DNA of 64,000 bases, from contig OZ242313.1 in assembly GCA_965208065.1 (NCBI GenBank), positions 4,278,001 through 4,342,000 on the forward strand, written 5' to 3'. Source of the DNA: Bin103 sp002238925 (GTDB lineage: Bacteria; Spirochaetota; Spirochaetia; SZUA-6; Bin103). Shown here in pieces: positions 9,269 through 20,444 of this stretch; the first letter of the stretch is position 1, and every line of letters starts with the position of its first letter. A program made the translations under genes and the position numbers. Under the pieces are notes generated by a model. The model was given only the letters and a program-made list of their open reading frames with translations, had not been told where the DNA came from and did no database searches.

Positions 9269-10156
9269 ATGAGAATCGCCCTGGAGAACAGGAGGATGCG
9301 CTCGCTGCTGCGGCGCTCCTCCTACCTCCTGTACGTCGTTCCCGCGCTCACCGTCTTCCTGCTGTTCAGGCACTTCGCGATTATCGAGGGGCTCAGAATG
9401 AGCCTCATCGACTTCAATCCCCGTGGACCGTCGGAGTTCGTCGGTTTCGAGCACTACATTCGCGTGCTGCAACGGCCTCGTCTGTTCGAGTCCTTTGTGC
9501 GCACCGGCTATTTCCTGGTGCTCTACCTGCCCGTGTCGATCGTTTCCTCGCTGCTGGTCGCGCTGCTGATCAACGCGCGCGGCATACGCGGAACGCTGTT
9601 CTTCAAGGTAGCATTCTTCGTTCCGGTTATCAGCACGTTCGCCGCCATGGCGTACGTATGGGAGTCGATACTCAACCCCGACTTCGGGCCGATCGGCGCC
9701 CTGTTCACGGCGCTGGGATTCGAGAAGTTCTTTCTGCTCGGCAGCACCACCTGGGCACTGCCGACCATCGTGGGCATCTCGGTGTGGAAGAACATGGGCT
9801 TCTACGTGATCGTGTTCTCGGCCAACCTGGAGATGATCGATCCCGCCTATCACGAGGCGGCGCGCTGTGACGGGGCCAACGCCTGGCAGCAATTCCGGTA
9901 CATCACGGTGCCGTTCCTGCACGCCGCGTTTACCGTAGCCATTCTGATTGGCCTGGTGGACGCGTTTCAGGCGTTCACGCCGATCTTCATCATCACGGCG
10001 GGGGGACCGGGGACGAGCACGGAGACGATCATGTACTACGTGTTCAACCTGGCCTACGTGCTGTCCAAGTGGGAGTGGGCGGCGGCCGGCTCGGTGATCG
10101 TGTTCCTGGTGCTGGCGGCGATCGCGGCCGTACCGGGAAAGCTCCTGAAGTTGTAG
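9269..10156 (+). CDS. Sugar ABC transporter permease, MalF/UgpA type
   Basis: Inner-membrane permease of 295 residues with about six transmembrane helices, starting with a basic N-terminus (RRMRSLLRRSSYLLYVVPAL). The EAA loop reads YHEAARCDGANAWQQFRYIT near residue 195 and the ITAGGPGTSTETIMYYVF motif before the last helix is typical of the MalF half. It follows the binding protein by 31 bases and is followed after nine bases by the second permease, so the three genes form one transcription unit. Sugar specificity is unknown. Confidence 0.93.
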   Translation: MRIALENRRMRSLLRRSSYLLYVVPALTVFLLFRHFAIIEGLRMSLIDFNPRGPSEFVGFEHYIRVLQRPRLFESFVRTGYFLVLYLPVSIVSSLLVALLINARGIRGTLFFKVAFFVPVISTFAAMAYVWESILNPDFGPIGALFTALGFEKFFLLGSTTWALPTIVGISVWKNMGFYVIVFSANLEMIDPAYHEAARCDGANAWQQFRYITVPFLHAAFTVAILIGLVDAFQAFTPIFIITAGGPGTSTETIMYYVFNLAYVLSKWEWAAAGSVIVFLVLAAIAAVPGKLLKL

Positions 10157-10165
10157 GACGGCACG

Positions 10166-11029
10166 GTGTCGACCGCGGTAACAACGGTGCGCCGGCGCAG
10201 GGAGCCATGGCGGGTGGTCGTCTACGGCCTGCTTGCGCTCGGGTTGGTGGTGTTTCTCTATCCGTACCTGTGGATGGTGTCCGGCACCTTGATGACCAAC
10301 GAGGCGTTCTATCGCGGCGACAGCAACTACCTGCTGCCGAACCCATTCTCCATCTACGTCTGGGAGTACCTGTTCATCGAGATACGCGACGTGTTCCCGA
10401 TCGCCCGGTACACGATGAACAGCCTGATCACGACCTCCGGCGCGGTGGTGATCTATCTCGTAACCGGCGTGCTTGCCGGTTACGCACTGGCGCGCAAGCC
10501 GGTGCCGTTCAAGGGCGTCATCGTCTGGCTGCTGTTCGCGACGTTCATGTTCCCGGGCATCACCCTGCTCATACCGACCTTCTTCGTGGTCTACCGGCTG
10601 GGTCTGATCAATACCTATCTCGGCATCATCCTGGTGCTGGCCGCGGAACCGCTGCCATTCGTGCTGCTGTACCGGTTCTTCCGCGACATCCCGGTCGAGT
10701 ACGAATACGCGGGGCGCGTCGATGGGGCGGCTGACCTGCGCATCCTGTGGAGCATCCTGATCCCGCTGGCGATGCCGGCCATCGTGGCGGCCGGTCTGCT
10801 CGGCATCATCATGTCGTGGAACGCCTTCATCTTTCCGTTCATGCTGGCGACCTCGACCGACCTGTATACGCTGCCGGTGTCGCTGCTGTACTTCCAAAAC
10901 GTGCAGTTGTGGTCCACCGCGCACGAGCGGATCGGGGTGGCCGTGGTGGCGACGCTGCCGCCGATCATCGTGTTTATCGTGGCACAGCGCAGGGTGATGA
11001 GCGGCTTCACGGGCGGTCTCAAGAGCTGA
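10166..11029 (+). CDS. Sugar ABC transporter permease, MalG/UgpE type
   Basis: Second permease of the transporter, 287 residues, GTG start. About six membrane segments flank an EAA loop (YEYAGRVDGAADLRILWSIL near residue 185), and it ends with the basic tail AQRRVMSGFTGGLKS that MalG-type subunits use to contact the ATPase. It closes the operon. An aldo/keto reductase gene starts 56 bases later and may be co-transcribed, which would make a sugar or sugar aldehyde a reasonable substrate for both (inference). Confidence 0.93.
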   Translation: MSTAVTTVRRRREPWRVVVYGLLALGLVVFLYPYLWMVSGTLMTNEAFYRGDSNYLLPNPFSIYVWEYLFIEIRDVFPIARYTMNSLITTSGAVVIYLVTGVLAGYALARKPVPFKGVIVWLLFATFMFPGITLLIPTFFVVYRLGLINTYLGIILVLAAEPLPFVLLYRFFRDIPVEYEYAGRVDGAADLRILWSILIPLAMPAIVAAGLLGIIMSWNAFIFPFMLATSTDLYTLPVSLLYFQNVQLWSTAHERIGVAVVATLPPIIVFIVAQRRVMSGFTGGLKS

Positions 11030-11085
11030 CCAGGCGCAGTCGGGCGCACCTGACGCGCCTGCGTCGATAGTGTAGGGTCTGGGCC

Positions 11086-12087
11086 ATGGAACGGCGTCCA
11101 ATCGGCAATACCGACCTCATGACTTCCCCGATCGGTTTCGGCACCTGGGAGATGAGCACCACCATGTACGGGTCTATCGACGTCGGCGAGGCGTCGCGGG
11201 CGGTGCATTCCGCGATCGACCACGGCATCAACCTGTTCGACACCGCCGAGGTGTACGGTCCCTTCCACTCGGAGGAGTTGCTCGCCAAGGCGCTCGGCGC
11301 GCGCCGCCGGGAGGTGATCCTGGTTACCAAGACCGGCTTCGAGTTCGACGACGAGAAGTACCGGATCCTTGGTCGCAACTCGCGCTACGAGCACATCATC
11401 GCGCGTACCGAGGGCTGCCTGCGGCGCCTGAACACCGACGTGATCGACCTGATGCTGATTCACTGGCCCGACTTCGAGACCCCGTTCGACGAGCCGATGC
11501 GCGCGCTGCAGAAGCTGAAGGAAGACGGCAAGATCCGCCACGCCGGCGTGTCCAACTTCAATATCGAGACGATGGATTACTGCCGCCAATTCACCGACAT
11601 CGCGGTCAACCAGGTGGGCTATCACCTGTTCGACCAACGCATGCAGAAGGCGATCCTGCCCTACTGCCGGCAGCACAACATCGGCTTCATGGCGTACGGC
11701 ACGCTTGCCTTCGGTCTGCTGACCGGCGCGTTTGGGCCGGACCACACCTTCGAGGAGGGCGACTGGCGGCGCCGAAACTACACCGCGTTCGGGCTGCCGC
11801 TGTTCCAGCGCGAGCACTTCGCCCGCGAGCTGCGCGTGGCCGCCCGCCTGGCGGAGTTGGCGGCGAACCACGGCCGGTCGCTGGCGCAGCTCGCCATCGC
11901 CTGGGTGCTTGGCCATCCCGCGGTGTCGGTGGCCCTGGTGGGCATGCGCAACGACCGCGAACTGGCGGAAAACGTCGCCTCCGCCGGCTGGCAGCTAAGC
12001 GACGAAGACCGCGCGGCGATCGACCGCGTCTTCGCCGAGGAGAGCTGCCCCACCTACGAAGACTACCCGCAGTCGCAGCGCTTCTGA
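11086..12087 (+). CDS. Aldo/keto reductase
   Basis: A 333-residue NAD(P)H-dependent oxidoreductase of the aldo/keto reductase superfamily, a TIM barrel that reduces aldehydes and ketones or oxidises sugars and alcohols. The catalytic tetrad is complete: Asp52 and Tyr57 in LFDTAEVYG, Lys82 in LVTKTGF, His126 in LIHWPD. The cofactor-binding C-terminus (ALVGMRNDRELAENVASAGW) is also typical, with the arginine that fixes the nucleotide phosphate. No signal peptide: cytoplasmic. It follows the sugar ABC operon by 56 bases on the same strand and converges with the ThDP enzyme gene at 12164; a 15-base tandem repeat fills the gap. Confidence 0.93.
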   Translation: MERRPIGNTDLMTSPIGFGTWEMSTTMYGSIDVGEASRAVHSAIDHGINLFDTAEVYGPFHSEELLAKALGARRREVILVTKTGFEFDDEKYRILGRNSRYEHIIARTEGCLRRLNTDVIDLMLIHWPDFETPFDEPMRALQKLKEDGKIRHAGVSNFNIETMDYCRQFTDIAVNQVGYHLFDQRMQKAILPYCRQHNIGFMAYGTLAFGLLTGAFGPDHTFEEGDWRRRNYTAFGLPLFQREHFARELRVAARLAELAANHGRSLAQLAIAWVLGHPAVSVALVGMRNDRELAENVASAGWQLSDEDRAAIDRVFAEESCPTYEDYPQSQRF

Positions 12088-12093
12088 GGCGGC

Positions 12094-12150
12094 GGGCGTC
12101 CTCGCAGGGGGCGTCCTCGCAGGGGGCGTCCTCGCAGGGGGCGTCCTCGC
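12094..12150. repeat. 15-bp tandem repeat, 3.8 copies
   Basis: Three exact and one partial copy of the unit GGGCGTCCTCGCAGG lie head to tail in the gap between two convergent genes. The copies are identical, pointing to recent expansion by slippage. A 15-base period would be in frame if translated, but it falls after both stop codons. Confidence 0.95.
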
Positions 12151-12163
12151 CCAAGAGATGGCG

Positions 12164-13801
12164 TCAGAACCGCGAGCGCCGTGACTCCACGTTGGCCTGG
12201 ACGTCGATCAGGACGGTGACGCCCGCGGCGTTCAGGCGCTGCGCTTCGGCGAGCGCCTGCTCCAGTTCCGCGGCCGTGCGCACCGGGATCCCGCGCGCGC
12301 CGAGCGCTTCCGCAAGCGCCGCGTAGTTGCCGCCCATCTTCGACACCCCGAAGGCGCGCGCCTCCGGGCCGATCATGTCGCGGGCGCCGCTGTAGGTGGC
12401 CATGGCGCCGTTGTTGAGCAGCACGGTGGTAATCGGCACCTCGGCGCGCACCGCCGTCTCCAGGTCCAGCCCCGACATGCCGAACGCGCCATCGCCCATC
12501 ACGTTGAGGCAGAACTTGTCCGGGTGGGCGACCTTGGCGCCGATCGCCAGCGGCAGGCCGAAACCGAGGTGGGTGGTCTTGCCCCACCCCACGTAGCTGT
12601 GCGGCACGGTGGCGCGGTAGAACGGCACCATGCAGTCGCGCGGCGCGCCGGCGTCGTGGGTCACGATGCTGGCATCCGGGTCGAGTACCTCGTTCAGGGC
12701 GTGCACTACCCGGTAGTAGCCCAGCGGCTCGCCGTCGTCGGTAAGCACCGGCTGCCACTCGGCCAGCCACTCGGCGTGAGCGGCGGCGACCTGCCCGGCC
12801 ACCTTGGCGACCGCGGCCTCGTCCGCGGCGCCGCCGCCAAGTTCCTCGATCAGGGCGTCTATCGCGAGCCCGGCATCGCCGAGCAGCGCCACCTCGGGCG
12901 ACTCGTCCTTGTTCAGGTCGTCAACGCTCACGCTGTTGTGGATTAGCCGGGCCGCCGGGGGCACCCCCTGGGCGTAGGGGCTGCGGGTGAGGCTGGTGCC
13001 GAGGGCGAGCAGCACGTCGCACTCGGACAGCCAGCGGTGCGCGGCCAGGGTGGTGGTGCCGGCGCCGGCGCCGAGCGCCAGGCGATGGGTCTCGGGCAGC
13101 GCCGACTTGCCCGGCATGGTGCAGAACACCGGCGCCGCCAGCAGCTCGGCGAGGCGGGCCAGCGCGTCGCTGGCGCCGGCTGCCAGCACGCCGGCCCCGG
13201 CCCAGATCATTGGGCGGCGGGCGCCGCGCAACAGCTCGGCGGCGGCGACGACGTCTTCACTTGCCGGGACCTGCCGGGCCGGGCGCGGCGGGCGGTAGGT
13301 CTGCGCGGCATCCGGCACCTCCTGGGCGCACACGTCGGCGGTCAACTCCACCACCGCCGGGCCGGGCGCGCCGCTGCGCAGGGCATGGAAGGCGCGCCGC
13401 ATCACCGGCGCCACCTGGTCGGGGCGCAGAATCGGCTCCACCGTCTTGGCGACGCCCTGGTAGGTGCGCGCCGCCTGGAAGTTGGGCCGGGTCAGGGTGT
13501 TGAGCGAGTTGCCGGCGGGCAGCAACAGTACAGGGATGTTGTCGGCGCCGGCCTGCGCCAGGCCGCCGAGCGCGTTCTCGGCGCCCGCCTGCGCTTGCAC
13601 GGCCACCACGCCGAAGCGGCGCCCGTCGCTGGTGCGGCTGTAACCGTCCGCGGCCATGACCGCGCCGCGCTCATGGCGAAACGCGATCGGGCGGATGCCG
13701 ACGGCGGCGGCGGCCTGGATGATCGGGTGCTGGGGAAAGCAGGCAAGCCACTCCACCCCCTCGGTCTTGAGAATCTGGGCAATGTAATCGTATCCGTTCA
13801 C
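12164..13801 (-). CDS. Thiamine-diphosphate-dependent enzyme (acetolactate synthase / benzoylformate decarboxylase family)
   Basis: A 545-residue ThDP enzyme starting at GTG 13801. The N-terminal PYR domain carries the cofactor-activating glutamate in FRHERGAVMAADGYSR; a central domain holds MIWAGAGVLAAGASDALARL; the C-terminal PP domain has the ThDP/Mg motif VMGDGAFGMSGLDLETA closing with NNGAM. Family members carry out decarboxylation or carboligation of 2-oxo acids, or C-C cleavage as in oxalyl-CoA decarboxylase; the reaction here cannot be decided from motifs alone. The frame is open upstream past 13801, but the sequence there opposes the next gene and does not look like protein. It is divergent from the 3-hydroxyacyl-CoA dehydrogenase gene, with 136 bases between, suggesting a shared control region. 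Confidence 0.88.
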   Translation of the reverse strand: MNGYDYIAQILKTEGVEWLACFPQHPIIQAAAAVGIRPIAFRHERGAVMAADGYSRTSDGRRFGVVAVQAQAGAENALGGLAQAGADNIPVLLLPAGNSLNTLTRPNFQAARTYQGVAKTVEPILRPDQVAPVMRRAFHALRSGAPGPAVVELTADVCAQEVPDAAQTYRPPRPARQVPASEDVVAAAELLRGARRPMIWAGAGVLAAGASDALARLAELLAAPVFCTMPGKSALPETHRLALGAGAGTTTLAAHRWLSECDVLLALGTSLTRSPYAQGVPPAARLIHNSVSVDDLNKDESPEVALLGDAGLAIDALIEELGGGAADEAAVAKVAGQVAAAHAEWLAEWQPVLTDDGEPLGYYRVVHALNEVLDPDASIVTHDAGAPRDCMVPFYRATVPHSYVGWGKTTHLGFGLPLAIGAKVAHPDKFCLNVMGDGAFGMSGLDLETAVRAEVPITTVLLNNGAMATYSGARDMIGPEARAFGVSKMGGNYAALAEALGARGIPVRTAAELEQALAEAQRLNAAGVTVLIDVQANVESRRSRF

Positions 13802-13937
13802 GCGGCACAGAGTAACGCGGTCGCCCGTTAAGGTCGATCCGTCCGGAACGCGGGTGGTTGTGGCGCGACGTGGGGCAAAGGCCGGCACCGTTCGGGGCGG
13901 CATTGCCGCGCGCGGCCCCGGCAACGATAGTAGCGGC

Positions 13938-14879
13938 GTGGTGGCGAAGAGTGCGGTGATCGGCGCCGGGGCGATGGGCCACGGCATTGGCGAGGTGTTG
14001 GCGCGCGCGTACCCGGAGGTGTGGCTGTACGACCCGGATGCGGCGACGCTGGAGCGGGCGGTGGCGCTGATCCGGGAGTCGGTGGAACGGCTGGAGCGGC
14101 ACGGGCTGATCGACGCCCAGGCGGCGCGCGAGACGCCCACCCGCGTACATACCACCACCGACCTGGAACGCGCCGTCGCCGGGGCCGGGTTCGTGATCGA
14201 GGCGGCGCCCGAGGACCTGCCCACCAAGCAGGAGCTGTTCGCCGACCTGGACCGGCTGGCCCCGGCCGACGCTGTGCTCGCCACCAATTCCTCCAGCTTC
14301 ACGCTGGCCGAGGTGACCGAACAGGTACGAGAGCCGCGCCTCACGCTGGTGGTGGGGTCGCACTTCTTCCTGCCCGCCCAGATCGTGCCGCTGGTGGAGG
14401 TGTCACGCGGCGCCGCCACCGGCGACGAGGCGTTCGAGGCCACGTACGCGCTGTGGGAACGCTGCGGCAAGGCACCCATCCGGGTGCGCCGCGACGTATC
14501 CGGCTACGTGGCCAACCGCCTGCAGCGCGCCCTGATGCGCGAAGCCCTCGCCCAGTTGGCCGAGGGCTCGGCCAGCGCCGAGGACATCGACCGCGCGGTC
14601 CGCCTCGGCTTCGGACTGCGCTTCCTGGTGCGCGGCCCGCTGGCGCAGCGCGACGTGGCCGGCCTCGGCCTGGCCAGCCGCATCCAGACCAACCCCGACG
14701 ACCAGGAGCGGCTCGACGCCGGCCGCCGCTACCTGCTCGGCCTGGCCGCCGCCGGCCACCTCGGCCTCGACGCCGGCCGCGGACTGCTCGACTGGCACGG
14801 CGCCGACCCCGAAGAAATACGCCGCACCGGCGACGAAGCCCTCGCCCGCGCCGCCGCCCTGCTGTTCGCGAGTGAGTAG
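13938..14879 (+). CDS. 3-hydroxyacyl-CoA dehydrogenase family protein (3-hydroxybutyryl-CoA dehydrogenase-like)
   Basis: A 313-residue NAD-dependent dehydrogenase starting at GTG 13938. The N-terminal Rossmann domain shows VIGAGAMGHGIGEVLA, then EAAPEDLPTKQELFADLD and TNSSSFTLAEV, which are the conserved blocks of the 3-hydroxyacyl-CoA dehydrogenase NAD domain; a helical C-terminal domain carries VSGYVANRLQRALMREAL. The catalytic histidine lies in VVGSHFFLPAQIVPLVEV, where the usual G(H)FFNP reads SHFFLP, a small deviation. It probably interconverts a 3-hydroxyacid (CoA ester or free, as in carnitine and lambda-crystallin relatives) and its 3-oxo form. With the synthetase and thiolase downstream it fits a short 3-oxo/3-hydroxy acid pathway (inference). 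Confidence 0.85.
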   Translation: MVAKSAVIGAGAMGHGIGEVLARAYPEVWLYDPDAATLERAVALIRESVERLERHGLIDAQAARETPTRVHTTTDLERAVAGAGFVIEAAPEDLPTKQELFADLDRLAPADAVLATNSSSFTLAEVTEQVREPRLTLVVGSHFFLPAQIVPLVEVSRGAATGDEAFEATYALWERCGKAPIRVRRDVSGYVANRLQRALMREALAQLAEGSASAEDIDRAVRLGFGLRFLVRGPLAQRDVAGLGLASRIQTNPDDQERLDAGRRYLLGLAAAGHLGLDAGRGLLDWHGADPEEIRRTGDEALARAAALLFASE

Positions 14880-14882
14880 ATA

Positions 14883-14897
14883 CCCCACGCCGTGGGG
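14883..14897. terminator. Short GC-rich palindrome between convergent genes
   Basis: CCCCACGCCGTGGGG forms a compact hairpin just after the dehydrogenase stop and before the convergent binding-protein gene. There is no U-run, so it is only a possible terminator or transcript-end stabiliser. Confidence 0.35.
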
Positions 14898-14926
14898 CAC
14901 GGCGACTCGCCATCGGCGGCAGCGCC

Positions 14927-16200
14927 TCAGTTGTCCGACTCCTCGAACACCACGGCACGCACTTCTTCGATCCGTTCGTCCTCGGTGAAGCGCCAGATGC
15001 CGATGTGACCGCTGCGCAGGTCGCCGAGCTCGTCCCAGTCGATGCTGCCGGAAGCGCTCTCGTAGTCGATGTCGCCGCCAGCGGCGAGGGTGTGGAGCGC
15101 CGCGGCGATACCGTGCGGTCCGGCGGTCACGGGGCTGCCCGGCGGGCTGCCGATCGCACGCAGGCGGTCTCGAATCGCCGCACCGTCCACGCTGCCGGCG
15201 GCCGCGGCTGCGAGCGCCAGTGCCGCGGTGGCGTCATAAGCCTCCTTCACGTAGGCGAGCACCGGCAGCGCGCCGTACTCGGCGGCGTATGCGGCCTCCC
15301 ATGCAGCGGACGCTGCGCTCTCCGACGCGGTCGCGGGTCCGGTGCCGTACATGCCGCCGAGACGGTCGCCGCCCAGTTCCCGGACCAGGCTCACCCGCTT
15401 GGCGGCGTCGCCGAACGTGAACTGGTCGTACAGGCCGTTGGCGAGCGCCTCGCGCACCATGGTCAGCGCCGCCGCCTCGAAGGCCACTACCACCAGGGCT
15501 TGCGCGCCCTCGCTGGCAGATTTGCGCAACTCGGCGAGAAACGTGGCCTGGTCGCGTCCGACGGCAACCGCATTCAGCGCGCCATCCCAGGCCGCCTCGA
15601 ACGCACCGGCCAGGCCCTGCCCCCAGGCGTCGTCGACATACAGCAGGCCGACGTTGTCGAAGCCCTGCTCGCGGGTGACGCGGGCCAGGACCGGCCCCTG
15701 CGAGACATCGGACAGCGCGGTCCGAAACAGGTAATCTCCGTCCGCCGCCGCGGTCAGCCTCGGCGATGTCGCCGAGAAGCTGATGGTGGGGACGCCGGCC
15801 GGCCCGATCACCCGTTCGGCAAAATTACGAGTGCATTGGCGCTGGAGTTGGGACCGACTATCGCGTGCACGCCCTCGACATCGACCAGGCGGCGAGCTTG
15901 TGCAACCGCCGTCTCCGGGACGGCCGTGGTGTCGCCGACCACCGTCGCCACCGGCCTGCCGAACACACCGCCGGCTGCATTGATGTGCTTGATGGCAAGT
16001 TCGAAGGCGCGCTTCCGGTCGGTGAGCACGTCCGTCGAACCGCTGCTGAAATCCATCAGCAGCCCGATCTTCAGCGCCGTGGACGGGTCCGACTCCGCTG
16101 CCGCTTCGGCCGCAAGATCCGCCGCTGCGCAGGTCGCCAGCAAGGCGGCCGCGGCCAGCACCCGCAGCGTACGCGCTCCGCCCCACACTCGCGTCATCAT
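14927..16200 (-). pseudogene. Branched-chain amino-acid-type ABC substrate-binding protein, frameshifted
   Basis: A periplasmic LivJ/LivK-like receptor split between two frames. From ATG 16200 the first frame gives a signal peptide and KIGLLMDFSSGSTDVL...AFELAIKHINAAGGVFGRPV up to SSANALVI, then stops. The second frame continues at once with FAERVIGPAGVPTISFSATS and runs to 14927. The break falls on an AAAA run at 15821-15824; one more A would join the two into about 424 residues. So this is a one-base deletion in a homopolymer: real inactivation or a sequencing error. No Liv permeases or ATPases lie nearby, so it is an orphan receptor. It converges on the dehydrogenase gene. Confidence 0.8.
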
Positions 16201-16304
16201 CCACCACCCCCGACCTCCGACTATAGAACACGCGGCCAACTTCGGTGAATGCCGGTCGCGGGCGAGTGGTTGCAACTTGGGGCGAGACGGCGCAGGATCA
16301 GGGT

Positions 16305-17150
16305 ATGGCCTATACGTTCCAGCCGGGCATGATGTACATGATGCCCACCCATTTCGGACCGATGGCAGGTCCGCGCCAGGGCGCCGATGGCAAGGGGTTC
16401 GCGTGCATCGACAGCCCCCGTTCCACCAGCTACTCGGTGAGCTTCCTGACCAACGCCGAGCAGCTCGAGCCGCTGTTGCCGCCCGGATTCTCCCTGCACG
16501 GCGAGCCGGTGGTGACCGTCAATCAGACCCACATGAAGGAGATCGAGTGGCTGGCCGGACGCGGCTACAACATCATGGGGGTCACCTTCCCGGTGGTGTA
16601 TACCGGCACGCGGGACCGTGCCGTGGGGCCGCTGCTGACGGTGTTGTGGGAGAACATGACCGACCCGATTCTGACCGGGCGCGAGCAGCTGGGGTTTGCG
16701 AAGATCTACTGCGAGATGCCCGACCCGGTGGTGTGCCGCGGCGAGTTCCACGTAACCGGAAGCTGGGAAGGCTACCGCTTCCTGGACATGAAATTGACCA
16801 ACCTGCAGGCGGTGGCGCCGGAGAACTACCCCGGGCCCGCCGCCCCGCGCCCCGACGGCGTGCCTACCGGTCAACTGCACTACAAGTACATTCCCCGCAC
16901 CGGGGAGTGGGACAAGGCCGACGTCGCCTACGCTACCCTCACCCCCGCCGAGGGCTCCAACGCGCGAGTTACCGGCATGTGGCGCGGCGAGGGCACCGTA
17001 CAGTTCCGGCAGGCGCGCTGGGAGGACATGCCGACCCAGTTCATGATCGTGAATACGTTCCACGCGCTGGAGATCAGGGAGTACCGCGGCGCCACCATTA
17101 CCCAGTCGGTGGGCGGCAAGGACCTGAGCGACCAGCGCATGCTGGTGTAG
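16305..17150 (+). CDS. Acetoacetate decarboxylase (ADC) fold family protein
   Basis: A 281-residue protein with the acetoacetate decarboxylase fold. In the family, a lysine in a hydrophobic pocket forms a Schiff base with a beta-keto acid; here TGREQLGFAKIYCEMP places Glu127 and Lys133 in the same arrangement as E(I)xGYPK of true decarboxylases. The FSLHGEPVVTVNQT and YNIMGVTFPVVYTGTRDRAV segments match the beta-cone core. ATG 16305 is preferred; an in-frame ATG at 16245 would add 20 unlikely residues. It is immediately upstream of an acyl-CoA synthetase and a thiolase, which supports a role on acetoacetate or a related keto acid. Relatives with other activities (aldol or dehydratase) exist, so the reaction is not certain. 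Confidence 0.82.
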   Translation: MAYTFQPGMMYMMPTHFGPMAGPRQGADGKGFACIDSPRSTSYSVSFLTNAEQLEPLLPPGFSLHGEPVVTVNQTHMKEIEWLAGRGYNIMGVTFPVVYTGTRDRAVGPLLTVLWENMTDPILTGREQLGFAKIYCEMPDPVVCRGEFHVTGSWEGYRFLDMKLTNLQAVAPENYPGPAAPRPDGVPTGQLHYKYIPRTGEWDKADVAYATLTPAEGSNARVTGMWRGEGTVQFRQARWEDMPTQFMIVNTFHALEIREYRGATITQSVGGKDLSDQRMLV

Positions 17151-17178
17151 CCGCCGGCGCGATCCGGACGAGGGGCAC

Positions 17179-19256
17179 GTGGCCGAACCGGGCGTCCAGG
17201 TTTCCCGGCAGGAACTGCTTGAGGCAGGTGTCGGCGCCGAACGCGCGGCGCGGCTGGTGGAGCGAGCCGGCGAACTGCTGGCGGGCGGCTCCCCGTCCGG
17301 CGACCGCAGCGCGGCGGAACACTGCTGGAGCGAACTGTCGCGCTCGCTGCTAACCCCCGAGGTTCCGTTCGACGCGCACCGCCTGCTCCACGAGCGTATC
17401 TTCAGCGACCGCGATCCCGCGGCGGGGCCGGCGCCGGCCTGGCTGCCGTCGGCCGCGGAGATTCAAGCCAGCAACCTGCAGGCGATGATGCGCGCGCGCG
17501 GCTGCGCCACCTACCGGGAACTGTTCGACTGGTCGGTGGCCAACCGCATGGAGTTCTGGCGCATCATGGTGGAGCGGCTGGGAATCCGGTTCGCGCAGCC
17601 CTACGCCGCCATCGCCGACCTGGAGGACCTGCGCGCCCCGCGCTGGTTCCCCGGCGCCCGCCTCAACATCGCCGAAAGCTGCTTCGCCGCGCCGCCGGAG
17701 GCGCCGGCGATCATCCACCAGCCCGAGGGCGGTGCCCTGGCGACCATGACCGGCGCCGAGTTGCGCGGACTGGCAGGGCGGGTGGCCAACGGACTGAACG
17801 CGGCCGGCTACCGCGCCGGCGACGCCATCGCCATCTACCTGCCAATGACCGCGGAGTCCGTGGCCATCTACCTGGGCATCGTGTTGGCCGGCTGCACGGC
17901 GGTGGGCATCGCCGACAGCTTCGCGGCCGACGAGATCCGGATCCGGCTGCGCATCACCGGCGCGCGGGCGATCTTCACCCAGGACGAGATGCTGCGCGGC
18001 GGCAAGGCGCTGCCGCTGTACGACAAGGTAATCGAGGCAGATGCACCGGTAGCCATCGTGCTCGGCTGCGGCGGGCGGCGGGCGGCGGTGAACCGCGCCG
18101 GCGACCTGAATTGGGAGGATTTTCTGAGCGACGACGCCGCGTTCGCGCCGGTGGCTTGCGAACCGGATGCGCCCTCCAACATCCTGTTTTCTTCCGGCAC
18201 CACCGGCGAGCCAAAGGCAATTCCCTGGACCCACACCACGCCGATCAAGTGCGCGGCCGACGGCTGGCTGCACCAGGACATCCACCCCGGCGACGTGGCG
18301 GCGTGGCCGACCAGCCTGGGCTGGATGATGGGCCCGTGGCTGATCTACGCCAGCCTGGTCAACGGCGCCGCCATGGCGCTGTTCGACGGCGCGCCCACCG
18401 GCGGCGAGTTCGGCGAGTTCGTGCAGCGCGCCGGCGTCACCATGCTCGGCGTAGTGCCCAGCCTGGTGCGGGCGTGGCGGCGCTCCGGCTGCATGACGGG
18501 CCTGGACTGGAGCGCAATCCGCGCCTTCAGCTCCACCGGCGAGCCCTCCAACGCCGAGGACTACCTGTTCCTGATGGCGCTGGCCGGCTACCGCCCGGTG
18601 ATCGAGTATTGCGGCGGCACCGAGATCGGCGGCGGCTACATTACCGGCACCGTGATCCAGCCGGCGGCGCCCACCGTGTGCACCACGCCGTCGTTGGGTC
18701 TCGACTTCCTGATCCTGGACGACGATGGCCGGCCGGCCGCCAACGGCGAGGTGTTCCTGCGCCCGCCGTCGATCGGGCTGTCCACCTCGCTGCTCAACCA
18801 GGACCACCACGCAGTCTACTTCGATGACGCGCCGCGGGCCGGCGGCTCGGTGCCCCTGCGCCGCCACGGCGACCAGATCGAGCAACTTGCCGGCGGCGGG
18901 TATCGGATCCATGGACGGGTCGACGACACCATGAATCTCGGCGGCATCAAGGTGAGCTCGGTGGAGATCGAGCGGCTTCTCAACAGCGTGCCCGGGGTGG
19001 CGGAATCGGCCGCCGTGGCGGTGCAACCGCAGGCGGGCGGACCAAGCCGGCTGGTGATCTTTGCTGCCCTGTTCGAGGGCCACGAGTTCGCCGAAGGCGA
19101 GCTGCTCCGCACGCTGCAGGACGCGATCCGGCGGCGGCTGAACCCCCTGTTCAGGATCCACGAGGTGGTGCAGGTGGCGGCGCTGCCGCGCACCGCGTCC
19201 AACAAGACCATGCGCCGCGTGCTGCGCGCCAGCTACGCGGCGCCGGGAGGAACCTC

Positions 19257-19260
<4 letters not shown>
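17179..19260 (+). CDS. AMP-dependent acyl-CoA synthetase (acetyl-/acetoacetyl-CoA synthetase-like)
   Basis: A 693-residue adenylate-forming enzyme, GTG start, which activates a carboxylic acid with ATP and CoA. The P-loop reads FSSGTTGEPKAIPWTH, the aromatic-acid box EYCGGTEIGGG, the hinge segment HGRVDDTMNLGGIKVSSVEI and the catalytic lysine sits in TASNKTMRR near the C-terminus. The N-terminus has an extra 100-residue helical part with the YRELFDWSVANRMEFW block of acetoacetyl-CoA and plant AAE17-like synthetases. The stop overlaps the thiolase ATG by four bases, so the two are translated together: activation of acetoacetate followed by thiolysis to acetyl-CoA is the simplest joint role (inference). 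Confidence 0.88.

Positions 19261-20444
<1,184 letters not shown>

Noticed and set aside
9230..11101. A 623-codon minus-strand frame opposite two sugar permeases.
   Set aside because: Same antisense effect: hydrophobic permease codons give His/Gln/Asp-rich nonsense. The plus-strand genes have clear EAA loops and operon spacing.
12094..12150. Possible CRISPR array.
   Set aside because: The copies are directly adjacent without spacers, only 15 bases long and not palindromic, and no cas gene is nearby.
15005..17353. A 782-codon plus-strand frame across the receptor pseudogene and the ADC-fold gene.
   Set aside because: No family resemblance along its length; it overlaps three supported genes in other frames.
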